This document shows, in pieces, positions 7,720-15,923 of a stretch of 64,000 bases of DNA (the first letter of the stretch is position 1; each line of letters begins with the position of its first letter). Source of the DNA: Adlercreutzia sp910585575 (GTDB lineage Bacteria > Actinomycetota > Coriobacteriia > Coriobacteriales > Eggerthellaceae); assembly GCF_951801035.1 (NCBI RefSeq), contig NZ_CATOKT010000002.1; one strand, written 5' to 3'. The notes beneath the pieces were generated by a model that saw only the letters and a program-made list of their open reading frames with translations, made no database searches and was not told the DNA's origin. Both the position numbers and the translations under genes were made by a program.

Positions 7720-8874
7720 ATGCGCGAAGAGGACGAGATCCGCGCCGCCGTGGTGGCGCTGGCTGAGGCGGTGGAGCGCGGCGAGGTGGCCGAGGGCGAG
7801 CTGCTTTCGGGTGCGGGACTTCCCGTGGGCTTCTCTGAGGAGGCAGACGGCGAACACAACTCCCTTAGGGGTCCGGAGGTGCCGCAGGCCGAGACGCTCA
7901 GTCCCGAAGAGCAGCGCGAGCGCGCGATTGTGGCCGTGCTCGATGCAGTGCGGGCGGCGACGCGCGACAGCCGCCTGTCGCAGCCGGCCGAGTGGGAGGC
8001 CCAAGGACTGGTGCCCCAGGGCATGACCGCGGAAGACCTGGAGATGGCGGTGTACGACCGCCTGATGGAAGCGGGAGGGGCGCAGCCTGAGGGTGCCCCC
8101 GAGCGCCGGGGCGACGGGGCCGTTGCCGAGAGCGCCCCGGCCCCCGAGCGGCCTCGCAACAAGCATGTTGATTCGCCGTTCTCGTCTTCCAACGGTCGGG
8201 CCGTGGGAGCGCCGGCTTTTAAGCGGCGCCACGTGGCCGTGGGAGCCCCGGCGGCTGCCGATGAAGAAGCGCCTTCGCACGGGGACGGTGAAGGAGAGCC
8301 GAATGCCGAGTGCGCCGCTGGAAAAGCGGTTGTCGGCCTTGAGGCAGCCGAGTTGGATGCCGTCGGCCCCGAGATGGCAGAGCGAGCCGTGGATGGCGCT
8401 GAGGGCCAAGGGATCTCGGGGACCGTTCTTTCTGCGAGCACCGAAGCCACCGAAGCCGAAGGCACCGACGCGCCCTCTCGGTTCCCCGAATGCGAGGGCA
8501 TCCGTCTGCTCATGGGGGCTACAAGCTACTACCTGTACGACTGCGCCGCTATGACCGACTCCTACGCTCGCTGGGCCTTCCTAGCCGCTGAAGACGACCC
8601 CGTAGCCACGTTCATCGAGTGCGTGCGCGAAGAGTCGGCGGTGTATCCGCGCCCCATGGCCCGCGCCACCCTGGCCAACGACCCCTTCCGCCTGGACGCC
8701 GCAGCGGTAGAGGAAGCCTTCACCGCCGCCTTGGCCCAAGGGCGTGGCGAGGACATCGAGCGCCTCGAGGCCTCGAACGGCGATGTCTATTTCTTCTCGA
8801 CGCGTTTTCTCACGCCCGTGCGTGCCCAAGCGCTTGCCGAATGGGATGCCGTTGAGCGCAAGCGCAACGTATAG
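7720..8874 (+). CDS. Hypothetical protein with disordered middle, partner of the scaffold gene
   Basis: A 384-residue protein in an operon with the IscU-like gene (nine-base gap, RBS GGAGG). Residues 1-125 are acidic and helical, about 126-255 are low-complexity Ala/Glu/Pro/Gly and probably disordered, and about 256-384 form a compact region with GIRLLMGATSYYLYDC and RPMARATLANDPF. No signal peptide or membrane segment is seen. No family is recognised; position suggests a role with the scaffold. Confidence 0.6.
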   Translation: MREEDEIRAAVVALAEAVERGEVAEGELLSGAGLPVGFSEEADGEHNSLRGPEVPQAETLSPEEQRERAIVAVLDAVRAATRDSRLSQPAEWEAQGLVPQGMTAEDLEMAVYDRLMEAGGAQPEGAPERRGDGAVAESAPAPERPRNKHVDSPFSSSNGRAVGAPAFKRRHVAVGAPAAADEEAPSHGDGEGEPNAECAAGKAVVGLEAAELDAVGPEMAERAVDGAEGQGISGTVLSASTEATEAEGTDAPSRFPECEGIRLLMGATSYYLYDCAAMTDSYARWAFLAAEDDPVATFIECVREESAVYPRPMARATLANDPFRLDAAAVEEAFTAALAQGRGEDIERLEASNGDVYFFSTRFLTPVRAQALAEWDAVERKRNV

Positions 8875-8893
8875 CGGCGTTCTTGCTCTACGG

Positions 8894-8937
8894 GCACACA
8901 AAAAGATCCCCGCTGATGCGGGGATCTTTTTGTGCGC
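8894..8937. terminator. Bidirectional terminator between convergent units
   Basis: A long perfect stem (GATCCCCGC / GCGGGGATC, extended by A5/T5 and GCACAC/GTGTGC) with a TGAT loop carries T runs on both strands. It can end both the plus-strand scaffold operon and the minus-strand AOR gene. Confidence 0.92.
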
Positions 8938-8986
8938 GGGGAGGGCTGTTTCAGGAGGCACGGCCCTCCCCATCGGAACGGAACGC

Positions 8987-11146
8987 CTAGGCGTCGGGAA
9001 GCAGGCCCAGGGCGGCCAGGTCTTCCTTGACGTCGGGCATATCGTAGTAGTCGAGGCACTCGGCGGTGGGGCAGCCCAGCTCGGGATCCCAGCCGAAGCA
9101 CTCGTACAGCATGGTCAGGCCCTTCTGGAAGTCTTCCTTGTCCATCTTGTTCGTGCCCTCGGTGAACACGGGGATGTCGGGATCCATGGTGTAGGGCCAC
9201 TCGGTGACCACGTCGTGGATGGTGCGGAAGTCGTTGGTACCCATCTTGCCGTCCTTGTCGGTCATGCCGCGGGCGGTGTTGGCGCGCTGCAGGGTCATGA
9301 TCTTGGCGCCGGCCTTGTACAGATCCTCGGTGGTCACGTCCTCGCCGGTGACGGCCTTCATGAACTTGGCCTCCAGGTCCAGGTCGCCGCGATAGTCACG
9401 GGCGGCCGTGGGGCTCATGGTCATGGGCCATACCCAGTTGCACAGGGTCAGCGAATCGTGTAGCACGTCGGTGACCACGGACCACCAGGCGAAGTTCGCC
9501 TTGTACTCGTTCATGGGGGTGTAGTTCTTGTCCGGGTCGATGGCCGATGCGTCGCCCCACACCTCGGCGGCAATCTGCTGCTTCAGCTCGAAGGGCAGGC
9601 CGCAGCCCTGGAAGTTCACGGCGGAGTGGATCATGTCGTCGCGGTTGAACATCATGTTGTACAGCAGGCCCACCTGGCCGAAGCACTCGTGGGCGTGGTG
9701 AACCGGCCAGCCGCGGGGGTTGATCATGCACGAGGCGGCCGTGTCGTTCCAGGCTTGGTCGTTCCAGCGCTCGGTCCACACCAAGGGGCCATGGCCCACA
9801 TAGGCCAGCTCGGAATCGTTCTCGGCAATCTTCTTCAGCAGCACCGGCACCATGGAGGGGTCGTTGTTCTTGAAGGCGTCCCAGTCGATGGCGGCGTACT
9901 CCTCTTCGGGCAGCACGCGCTTGAACACGCCGTCGGCGTAGCAGTGGGCGATGTCGCGGTAGATCTGGCCGTAGTTGCACCACAGGCCCAGGTCGTCCAT
10001 GGTGGAGCCGAATACCTGGTCCCACACGAGGGCATCTTCGCTCTGGGGCTTCACCGTGGTGTTCTCGCCCAGGATGCCGATCATGTAGTTGGTGAAGGGG
10101 AAGTTCGGCACGCAGGTGTTGCCGGTGATCTCGTAGCCGCCGTTGGCTGCGCTGGCCGGTACGCGCATGTCGGAGTAGCAGTGGATGGGACAGCTGTGGC
10201 AGCCGTCCATCTTTATGGTGTACTTCTCGGCCTCGGGGCCCTCGTCCTTGAAGGACTTCATGCAGCGGTAGCCTACGGTGTTGATCTCGCCGGGCTTGGG
10301 CTCGCCGGTTTCGATGGGGCCGCCCTCGGCCAAGGCCCAGTCGAGGCCCTTCTGCGCCGTCCAACGGGAGCCGGCGTCGAAGTACTCGGCCCATTCCTGC
10401 TGGGTGGAGGGCACCACGTGGTTGTTGTTGGAGCCCACAATTTCGCGCAGCATGTAGTCGGACAGGTCGGCCACGGCCTGCGGATCGGCCACATAGATGG
10501 GCTTCGTGCCGCGCACCACCAGGGCCTTCAGCTTCTTGGAGCCCATGACGGCGGCCGTGCCGGCGCCGGCGGAGTGGTTACGGGAGTTGATGATGCAAGC
10601 GTAGGGCAGCAGGTTCTCGCCGGCCGGGCCGATGGTGGCCACGCAGAAGTCGGTGCCTTCCTTGCGGGACAGCGCCTCGGTGGTGGCGCGGGTGCCCAGG
10701 CCCCATACCTTGTCGGCGGATTTGATCTTCACGTCATCGTCGTCGATGACCAGATAGACCGGTTTGTCGGAGGCGCCCTCCAGGATGATGGCGTCCCAGC
10801 CGGCCTTCTTGATGGCCGCGCCGATCATGCCGCCGGTGTGGGCGTCGATAACCTGATGGTCTTTGGTGTAGGTAGAAAGCGAGGCGATGGTGGTGCGGCC
10901 CGCCAGGGGTACGCCCGTGGCGGTGAGGGGGCCGACGGCGAAGACCACCTTGTTCTCCGGGGAGAGGGGGTCGGTGCCGGCGGGCACCTCGTCGTACATA
11001 ATCTTGTTGGCGATGCCCATGCCGCCCACATACGCTTTATAGGGATCGGTGGGGCTCGTCGAAATGGTTCCATCCGTCAGATTGACGCGGAGGATTTTCC
11101 CGGTCCAACCGTAGGACTTTCCGGGATCAAGCTTTGTGTCTGCCAT
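8987..11146 (-). CDS. Aldehyde:ferredoxin oxidoreductase (AOR) family tungsten/molybdenum enzyme
   Basis: A 719-residue enzyme. The N-terminal GKILRVNLTDGTI and AYVGGMGIANKIMYDE are typical of AOR domain 1, which binds the bis-pterin cofactor. CHSCPIHC supplies three cysteines of the [4Fe-4S] cluster, and LCNWVWP near the C-terminus probably supplies the fourth. It is longer than archaeal AOR (about 605 residues), with an insert around 290-350. No Tat signal is visible, so it probably acts in the cytoplasm. ATG 11146 follows GGAG by seven bases. It diverges from a four-cluster ferredoxin, as YdhV and YdhY are neighbours in E. coli, so that ferredoxin may be its electron partner. The substrate is unknown. 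Confidence 0.85.
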   Translation of the reverse strand: MADTKLDPGKSYGWTGKILRVNLTDGTISTSPTDPYKAYVGGMGIANKIMYDEVPAGTDPLSPENKVVFAVGPLTATGVPLAGRTTIASLSTYTKDHQVIDAHTGGMIGAAIKKAGWDAIILEGASDKPVYLVIDDDDVKIKSADKVWGLGTRATTEALSRKEGTDFCVATIGPAGENLLPYACIINSRNHSAGAGTAAVMGSKKLKALVVRGTKPIYVADPQAVADLSDYMLREIVGSNNNHVVPSTQQEWAEYFDAGSRWTAQKGLDWALAEGGPIETGEPKPGEINTVGYRCMKSFKDEGPEAEKYTIKMDGCHSCPIHCYSDMRVPASAANGGYEITGNTCVPNFPFTNYMIGILGENTTVKPQSEDALVWDQVFGSTMDDLGLWCNYGQIYRDIAHCYADGVFKRVLPEEEYAAIDWDAFKNNDPSMVPVLLKKIAENDSELAYVGHGPLVWTERWNDQAWNDTAASCMINPRGWPVHHAHECFGQVGLLYNMMFNRDDMIHSAVNFQGCGLPFELKQQIAAEVWGDASAIDPDKNYTPMNEYKANFAWWSVVTDVLHDSLTLCNWVWPMTMSPTAARDYRGDLDLEAKFMKAVTGEDVTTEDLYKAGAKIMTLQRANTARGMTDKDGKMGTNDFRTIHDVVTEWPYTMDPDIPVFTEGTNKMDKEDFQKGLTMLYECFGWDPELGCPTAECLDYYDMPDVKEDLAALGLLPDA

Positions 11147-11243
11147 GATGAAGCTCCAAATCTCTTCGTGTGCTGTTGTTGCGCGGCACGCTTTTCGCGA
11201 TCTGGAGTAATCGATGGAATAAGCATATATGCAGGGGTTTTGT

Positions 11244-11267
11244 GGTAATACCCTCAATGAGGGGACA
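11244..11267. promoter_or_regulatory. Operator copy 1 in the AOR/ferredoxin divergent region
   Basis: GGTAATACCCTCAATGAGGG contains the palindrome CCCTC-AAT-GAGGG. The same element with small changes recurs at 11326-11349. Copy 1 ends five bases before the ferredoxin-side -35 hexamer. Confidence 0.55.
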
Positions 11268-11271
11268 TTTT

Positions 11272-11300
11272 TTGACAGAAAGATGACGGCGCGGTTAACA
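11272..11300 (+). promoter_or_regulatory. Promoter of the ferredoxin-molybdopterin-NrfD operon
   Basis: TTGACA (11272-11277) and TTAACA (11295-11300) are separated by 17 bases, predicting a start near 11307. It lies between the two operator copies. The leader to ATG 11445 is about 138 bases. Confidence 0.55.
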
Positions 11301-11325
11301 AAAGAAAAACGCCAGAAAAACTTTC

Positions 11326-11349
11326 GGTAATGCCCCTCAAAGAGGGTAC
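11326..11349. promoter_or_regulatory. Operator copy 2 in the AOR/ferredoxin divergent region
   Basis: GGTAATGCCCCTCAAAGAGG, then GTAC, matches copy 1 over the GGTAAT head and the CCTC...GAGGG dyad. The two centres are about 81-82 bases apart, near eight helical turns, so bound proteins could face the same side and interact. Confidence 0.55.
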
Positions 11350-11444
11350 ACAAACCCTCCATTCATGATTAGCATGCTCGGTGTTGCGCGGCGTTTGCGA
11401 TCTTGAGTTCTCTCTAAGCGAACTAATACAAGGGGGAGTTCAAA

Positions 11445-12179
11445 ATGACAGACACCCAGAAATTTGATCCCGCTGCCCCTCAGCAGACTCCTGCTTCTGG
11501 CAGCCCCGCTTCCGCTCCGGCAGCCGCCGAGCCGAAGCCGAAAACCTTCAACCGCCGTTCGGTGCTGGCCATGGCCGGCTGCGGCGTGGCCGGCCTCGTG
11601 GTCGGCGGCGCGCTGGCCTCGTGGGGCGTGACCACCCAGTCCATTGCCTCGGGCCGTATCGAACTGCGCACCACTCCTGCGAAAATGATCGTCACGGACC
11701 GTGCTCGCTGCTCTGGTTGCCAGCGCTGCGAGATGATGTGCACGCTGAAGAACGACGGAGCTGCCCAGCAGTCCATCGCCCGCGTGCGCGTGTGGGACAA
11801 CTACAACTTCGGTTCGGGCGTCGATACCAACGATGGTATCTTCGGCAACTGCCAATTCACCGTTCAATCTTGCAAGCAATGCGCTGATCCTCAGTGCGCG
11901 AAGTACTGCCCGGTTCACGCCATTTCGGCGGACGAGGAAACCGGCGCCCGCGTGGTGGACGAGGAAGCCTGCATCGGCTGCGGCATGTGCTCGGCGGCCT
12001 GCCCCTGGAACATGCCTCAGGTCAATGCTCAGACGGGCACCTCTACTAAATGCGTCTCCTGCGGCCGCTGCGCCGAGCAGTGCCCCAACGGTGCCATCAA
12101 ATTCATCGATTGGGAAGATATCGCGCAGAAAGTTATCGACGGAGGCGTGGTCTCCACGGCGACCATCGTCGAGGCCTAG
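11445..12179 (+). CDS. Tat-exported ferredoxin with four 4Fe-4S clusters
   Basis: A 244-residue protein. After a Pro/Ala-rich N-terminus, NRRSVLAMAGCGVAGLVVGG (about residues 36-55) is a twin-arginine signal or anchor. Four cysteine sets follow: CSGCQRCEMMC, CKQCADPQCAKYC, CIGCGMCSAACP and CVSCGRCAEQCP, the DmsB/YdhY arrangement for four [4Fe-4S] clusters in an electron wire. It is first in the plus-strand operon, 53 bases before the molybdopterin subunit gene, and divergent from the AOR gene; it could serve either enzyme. AGGGGGAG precedes ATG 11445. The Tat motif puts it outside the membrane if cleaved or anchored, which argues for the molybdopterin enzyme as partner. Confidence 0.85.
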   Translation: MTDTQKFDPAAPQQTPASGSPASAPAAAEPKPKTFNRRSVLAMAGCGVAGLVVGGALASWGVTTQSIASGRIELRTTPAKMIVTDRARCSGCQRCEMMCTLKNDGAAQQSIARVRVWDNYNFGSGVDTNDGIFGNCQFTVQSCKQCADPQCAKYCPVHAISADEETGARVVDEEACIGCGMCSAACPWNMPQVNAQTGTSTKCVSCGRCAEQCPNGAIKFIDWEDIAQKVIDGGVVSTATIVEA

Positions 12180-12232
12180 GGCCTTCGATGGTGAAACGTC
12201 GCGACCTGCCTTCTGGTAGAGAGGATAGAGCA

Positions 12233-14395
12233 ATGGCTGAGATGGCAATTACCAGGCGAGGATTCCTGGCCGCCAGTGCCGCAGGAGCTGCTTTAGCAGC
12301 CTCCGGCGCCACGCTGACGGGCTGCGCATCCACCCCTGCCGTTGACCAGGCGTATGCCGATGAAGTGGTCAACACGCAGTGCACCGCCTGTGCGAAACAA
12401 TGCGGCTATGCCGCCTACGTGGTCGATGGTTCCATCGACAAAGTGGTGGGCCACGCCACCAACCCCCATGCCGCCGGCACCCTGTGCGCCCGCGGCTTCG
12501 GATCGGCCACTGTGGCCGCCTCCGAGGATCGACTGACCGAGCCGCAGCGCCGCAAGGACGACGGCACCTATGAGCCTGTCGAGTGGGATGTGGCCCTCGA
12601 GGAAATCGCTCGCGGGCTGAACGATATCAAGGGCCAGAAGGGCCCCGAGGCCCTGGCGGTCATCACTGATGGCACCTCCACGGCCGACTTCTACCTGACG
12701 CGCTTCATGAATGCCCTCGGCAGCGCCAACAGCTACGTGGATGCGGCAACGACGTCGCTTTCCGTAGCGTCGGGCTTGGCCCAGGTGACTGGCTATGAAG
12801 CCTGCGAGGTGGATTACGCCCAGGCCAAGATGGTGGTTATCCTGGACGCGAGCGTGGTGGAGATGCCCGATCCGGGTACCGTGGCCGGGCTTGAGAAGGC
12901 CAAGGAAAACGGGGCCACCATTGTAATGGTGGACTCCCGCATGCCCGCCTCGGCCTCACTGGCCACCGAGTGGCTGCCCGTGCGCGCCGGTACCGAGCTG
13001 GCCTTGGTACTGGCTTTGGGCCATGTGCTGGTCGAGCGCAACAAGGTGGCCAAGGAGGCTGCGGCCGCCATGGAAGGCTACGAGGAGTGGACGGCATCCC
13101 TGGCGTCCTATACCTCCTCGTGGGCCGCTGAGATAACCGGGCTTTCCGCCGACCGCATCGAGACCTTGGCCCTGGAGCTGGCCGCGGCTGCCCCGGCAGC
13201 CTCCCTCGATCTTTCGTGGCTGGCCCTGTTCGGCGGCGGCTACGGCAATGCCGGCGAGCTGGCCCGTGCCACGGCGCTGGTAAACGCCATGCTCGGCAGC
13301 TGGAACGTGCCCGGCGGCGTGTATGCGGAAACGACCACGGTGGATTTGACCGGCACGAAGCTGGCCCCCCTGGCAGTGACGGCCGCGGATGTGACGGCGG
13401 CGGATTACCCGCTGGCTGCCGGCGGATCGGCGCCCCAGGCTTTGCGCATGGCCCACGACGGTGCCCTTGAGGGCCTCATTCTGGCCGATGCGAACGTGGT
13501 GGCGGAGTATCCCGACCCCGCCTATATCAAGGAGGCCATCGAGGCCTGCACCTTGTCGGTGGCCATCACCCCCGAGATGACCGAGACGGCGGCCTGCTGC
13601 TCGTTCGTGCTCCCCGAGAAGGTGTGGAGCGAAAGTGCCCAGCTGCCCACGGTATCCGGCGCAGTTCATCCCACCTTGGTGGTGTCCTCGCAGGTTATCG
13701 AGCCGCAGGTGGAGCAGGCCCGCTCGATTCCCGAGATCGTTGAGAGCCTGGCCGCGGCCACGGGCACGGAAAGCGCCTTCCCCTTCACCCTGGCCGAGGC
13801 CACCGAGGCCTATTGCCAGGCTTGCGGCTGCACCGCGGCCGGAGCGGCGGCCGTGGGGTCTTCGATCCTGACGGCGAAGACGGCTGCGTGGCCGACGGCT
13901 TCGGGCAAGATCCAGTGTGCCAGCGACGCGGCGGCCCAGGCCGGCCTGACGGCGCTGCCCGGCTGGGCGGCCCCCACGGTGAGTCCCGACGCCCTGGGCT
14001 TCGAGTTCTATCGCCTGACCACGGGCAACGGCGCCACGCAAACCACGGCGAAGACGGTGAACGCGGCGCCCTTGGCGGCCATCGCGAAGCAGTACGCGCT
14101 CGACCGCCTGTGGATGAGCGCCGAGACCGCAGCCGATCTGGGCGTGGCCGAGGGCGACGAGGTGGTCATCGAGAACGAGTACGCTTCCGCGCCAGTGGCG
14201 GTGCACGTCACCGAGCTCATCGAGCCCACGGCGCTGTACCTGGCCGCCCCGTTCGGCGTCGAGAATAAGGAACAGACCCAGGCCGACGGCGTGGGTGTGC
14301 GTCAGGCGCGCTTCGTGCCCTTCGCACTGGAGACGGCCTACGGTGCCCCGCTTCTGCAGGAGACCATGGTGACCGTCGGGAAGGCAGGTGCATGA
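12233..14395 (+). CDS. Molybdopterin oxidoreductase, DMSO-reductase/PsrA-like catalytic subunit
   Basis: A 720-residue protein with the Tat motif TRRGFLAASAAG and a possible lipobox (LTGC) near residue 24. The N-terminal cluster CTACAKQC, with the fourth Cys in LCARG, binds [4Fe-4S] near the pterin. By alignment from memory with polysulfide/thiosulfate reductases, the position of the molybdenum ligand Cys falls in VDAATTSLSV, where Thr or Ser stands instead. It is followed by DmsB-like (four-base overlap) and NrfD-like genes, giving a periplasm-facing reductase that draws electrons from the quinone pool. The substrate is not determinable. ATG 12233 follows GAGGAT. Confidence 0.85.
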   Translation: MAEMAITRRGFLAASAAGAALAASGATLTGCASTPAVDQAYADEVVNTQCTACAKQCGYAAYVVDGSIDKVVGHATNPHAAGTLCARGFGSATVAASEDRLTEPQRRKDDGTYEPVEWDVALEEIARGLNDIKGQKGPEALAVITDGTSTADFYLTRFMNALGSANSYVDAATTSLSVASGLAQVTGYEACEVDYAQAKMVVILDASVVEMPDPGTVAGLEKAKENGATIVMVDSRMPASASLATEWLPVRAGTELALVLALGHVLVERNKVAKEAAAAMEGYEEWTASLASYTSSWAAEITGLSADRIETLALELAAAAPAASLDLSWLALFGGGYGNAGELARATALVNAMLGSWNVPGGVYAETTTVDLTGTKLAPLAVTAADVTAADYPLAAGGSAPQALRMAHDGALEGLILADANVVAEYPDPAYIKEAIEACTLSVAITPEMTETAACCSFVLPEKVWSESAQLPTVSGAVHPTLVVSSQVIEPQVEQARSIPEIVESLAAATGTESAFPFTLAEATEAYCQACGCTAAGAAAVGSSILTAKTAAWPTASGKIQCASDAAAQAGLTALPGWAAPTVSPDALGFEFYRLTTGNGATQTTAKTVNAAPLAAIAKQYALDRLWMSAETAADLGVAEGDEVVIENEYASAPVAVHVTELIEPTALYLAAPFGVENKEQTQADGVGVRQARFVPFALETAYGAPLLQETMVTVGKAGA

Positions 14396-14934
14396 TGACT
14401 CGCTACGGAATGCTCATTGACACGACGAAGTGCGTGGGGTGCTACGCCTGTCGCACGGCCTGTCAGCGTCAGAACAACTTGCTGCCCGATGAGGACTTCG
14501 TCCGCTTCGAGCGCCAGGAAACCGGAACGTACCCCAACGTGCGCGTGGAGACCGTGCCGCTGCAGTGCATGCACTGCGACGACGCCCCCTGCGCCTCGGT
14601 GTGCCCCACGGGCGCGGCCCACAAGGGCGCCGACGGCATCGTCAGCGTCGACCAGGGGCGCTGCATTGGCTGTCTGTACTGCATGTCGGCCTGCCCCTAT
14701 CAGGTGCGTGTGCGCAACTCCCAGACCGGCGCCGTGGACAAGTGCCGCTTCTGCGCCGTGCAGACGGAGAAGGGTACCACCACCTGCACCTGCGTGGAGG
14801 CCTGTCCCGCCCATGCCCGCATCTTCGGCGACCTGGACGATCCTGATTCCGAGTTGGCCCGCGCCATCGTCGAGAAGGGCGCCAAGCCCATCGCCGGCGA
14901 CCTGACCCAGGCCAAAGTCTATTACGTGAGGTGA
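14392..14934 (+). CDS. DmsB/PsrB-like four-cluster ferredoxin subunit
   Basis: A 180-residue electron-transfer subunit. Cysteine sets CVGCYACRTAC, CMHCDDAPCASVCP, CIGCLYCMSACP and CRFC...CTCVEAC give four [4Fe-4S] clusters, the standard layout linking the catalytic subunit to the membrane anchor. No signal peptide is visible, as is usual for subunits exported with a Tat-bearing partner. Its ATGATG start overlaps the stop of the molybdopterin gene by four bases, indicating translational coupling. Confidence 0.88.
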   Translation: MMTRYGMLIDTTKCVGCYACRTACQRQNNLLPDEDFVRFERQETGTYPNVRVETVPLQCMHCDDAPCASVCPTGAAHKGADGIVSVDQGRCIGCLYCMSACPYQVRVRNSQTGAVDKCRFCAVQTEKGTTTCTCVEACPAHARIFGDLDDPDSELARAIVEKGAKPIAGDLTQAKVYYVR

Positions 14935-14939
14935 TTGAG

Positions 14940-15839
14940 ATGACCTACGAACCCATTTGGGGCGCCATCATCGCGTGGTACCTCTTCCTTGCCGGATTGG
15001 GCGGCGGTGCGTTCGTCACCTCGACGTTCATCCGCTTCCGCCATCCGGAATGCCGCGGGCTGATGCGCATTGGGCGCATTGTGGCCCCGGTGGCCGTGTG
15101 CATCGGCCTGGTGCTGCTGATGTTCGACGCCATGGCGGGCTTCCAGCATCCCTTGCGCTTCGCCCTGTTGCTGACCAACTTCGGGTCGGTCATGACCTGG
15201 GGCGTGGTGTTCCTGGCTGCCTTCGTGGTGGTAGCCCTTATCGTGGCCATTATGGACTTCATGAAGCGCGAGGTGCCGGCGTGGCTCGACATTCTCGGCA
15301 CGGTCATGGGCCTGTGCGTGGCCGCCTACACTGGCTGCCTGCTGGGCGTGTGCCAGGGCTTCCCGCTGTGGAACACAGCGCTGCTGCCCATTCTGTTCCT
15401 CGTGTCGGCGGTGTCTACCGGTATGGCCATCGTGCTGCTCATCGGCGCTTTCGCCAAGCCGGACGAGTTCAACCAAGTGGTGGTGCTCAAGAAGTTCCAC
15501 TTCTGGCTACCGTTGGTAGAGCTTATCCTGGTGGCGGCCCTGCTGTTCGTTACCTCGGCCAATCCGAGCCCGGCCGGCTGGGCCAGCGTCATGGCGCTGA
15601 TTGCCGGCAACTGGGCCGTGGCCTTCTGGGTGCTGTTCATTGCCGTCGGCCTGGTGATTCCCACCATTTTGGAATGCTGGATGCTGTGGATTGCCACGCA
15701 CCAGCTGGAGACGTCCCGCACGGGCCAGATGGTCAGCGCGGCCTCGGATGCCGGCGTGCTCATCGGCGGTTTCGTCCTGCGTCTCATGATTGTATCGGCG
15801 GCGCTGCCCATTACTATTGTGCAGCCCTGGATGCTCTAG
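14940..15839 (+). CDS. NrfD/PsrC-like polytopic membrane anchor
   Basis: A 299-residue protein with about eight hydrophobic segments. It starts with MTYEPIWGAIIAWYLFLAGLGGGAF, typical of NrfD/PsrC proteins, which exchange electrons between the quinone pool and a four-cluster ferredoxin. It closes the operon. ATG 14940 is chosen because GAGG lies nine bases upstream; GTG 14931 in frame overlaps the previous stop. Confidence 0.87.
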   Translation: MTYEPIWGAIIAWYLFLAGLGGGAFVTSTFIRFRHPECRGLMRIGRIVAPVAVCIGLVLLMFDAMAGFQHPLRFALLLTNFGSVMTWGVVFLAAFVVVALIVAIMDFMKREVPAWLDILGTVMGLCVAAYTGCLLGVCQGFPLWNTALLPILFLVSAVSTGMAIVLLIGAFAKPDEFNQVVVLKKFHFWLPLVELILVAALLFVTSANPSPAGWASVMALIAGNWAVAFWVLFIAVGLVIPTILECWMLWIATHQLETSRTGQMVSAASDAGVLIGGFVLRLMIVSAALPITIVQPWML

Positions 15840-15892
15840 GACTTCTGGCGGCGTCCGTCCCCCTCGGGCGCCCCGAAGCTTCATTTCTTTTC

Positions 15893-15923
15893 GGGAAGGG
15901 CAGGAGCTACTCCTGCCCTTCCC
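15893..15923. terminator. Strong hairpin between convergent NrfD-like and VanY-like genes
   Basis: GGGAAGGGCAGGAG and CTCCTGCCCTTCCC form a perfect 14-pair stem with a three-base loop. There is no good T run on either strand, so it may act as a weak or factor-aided terminator. It overlaps the last codons of the VanY-like gene. Confidence 0.5.
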
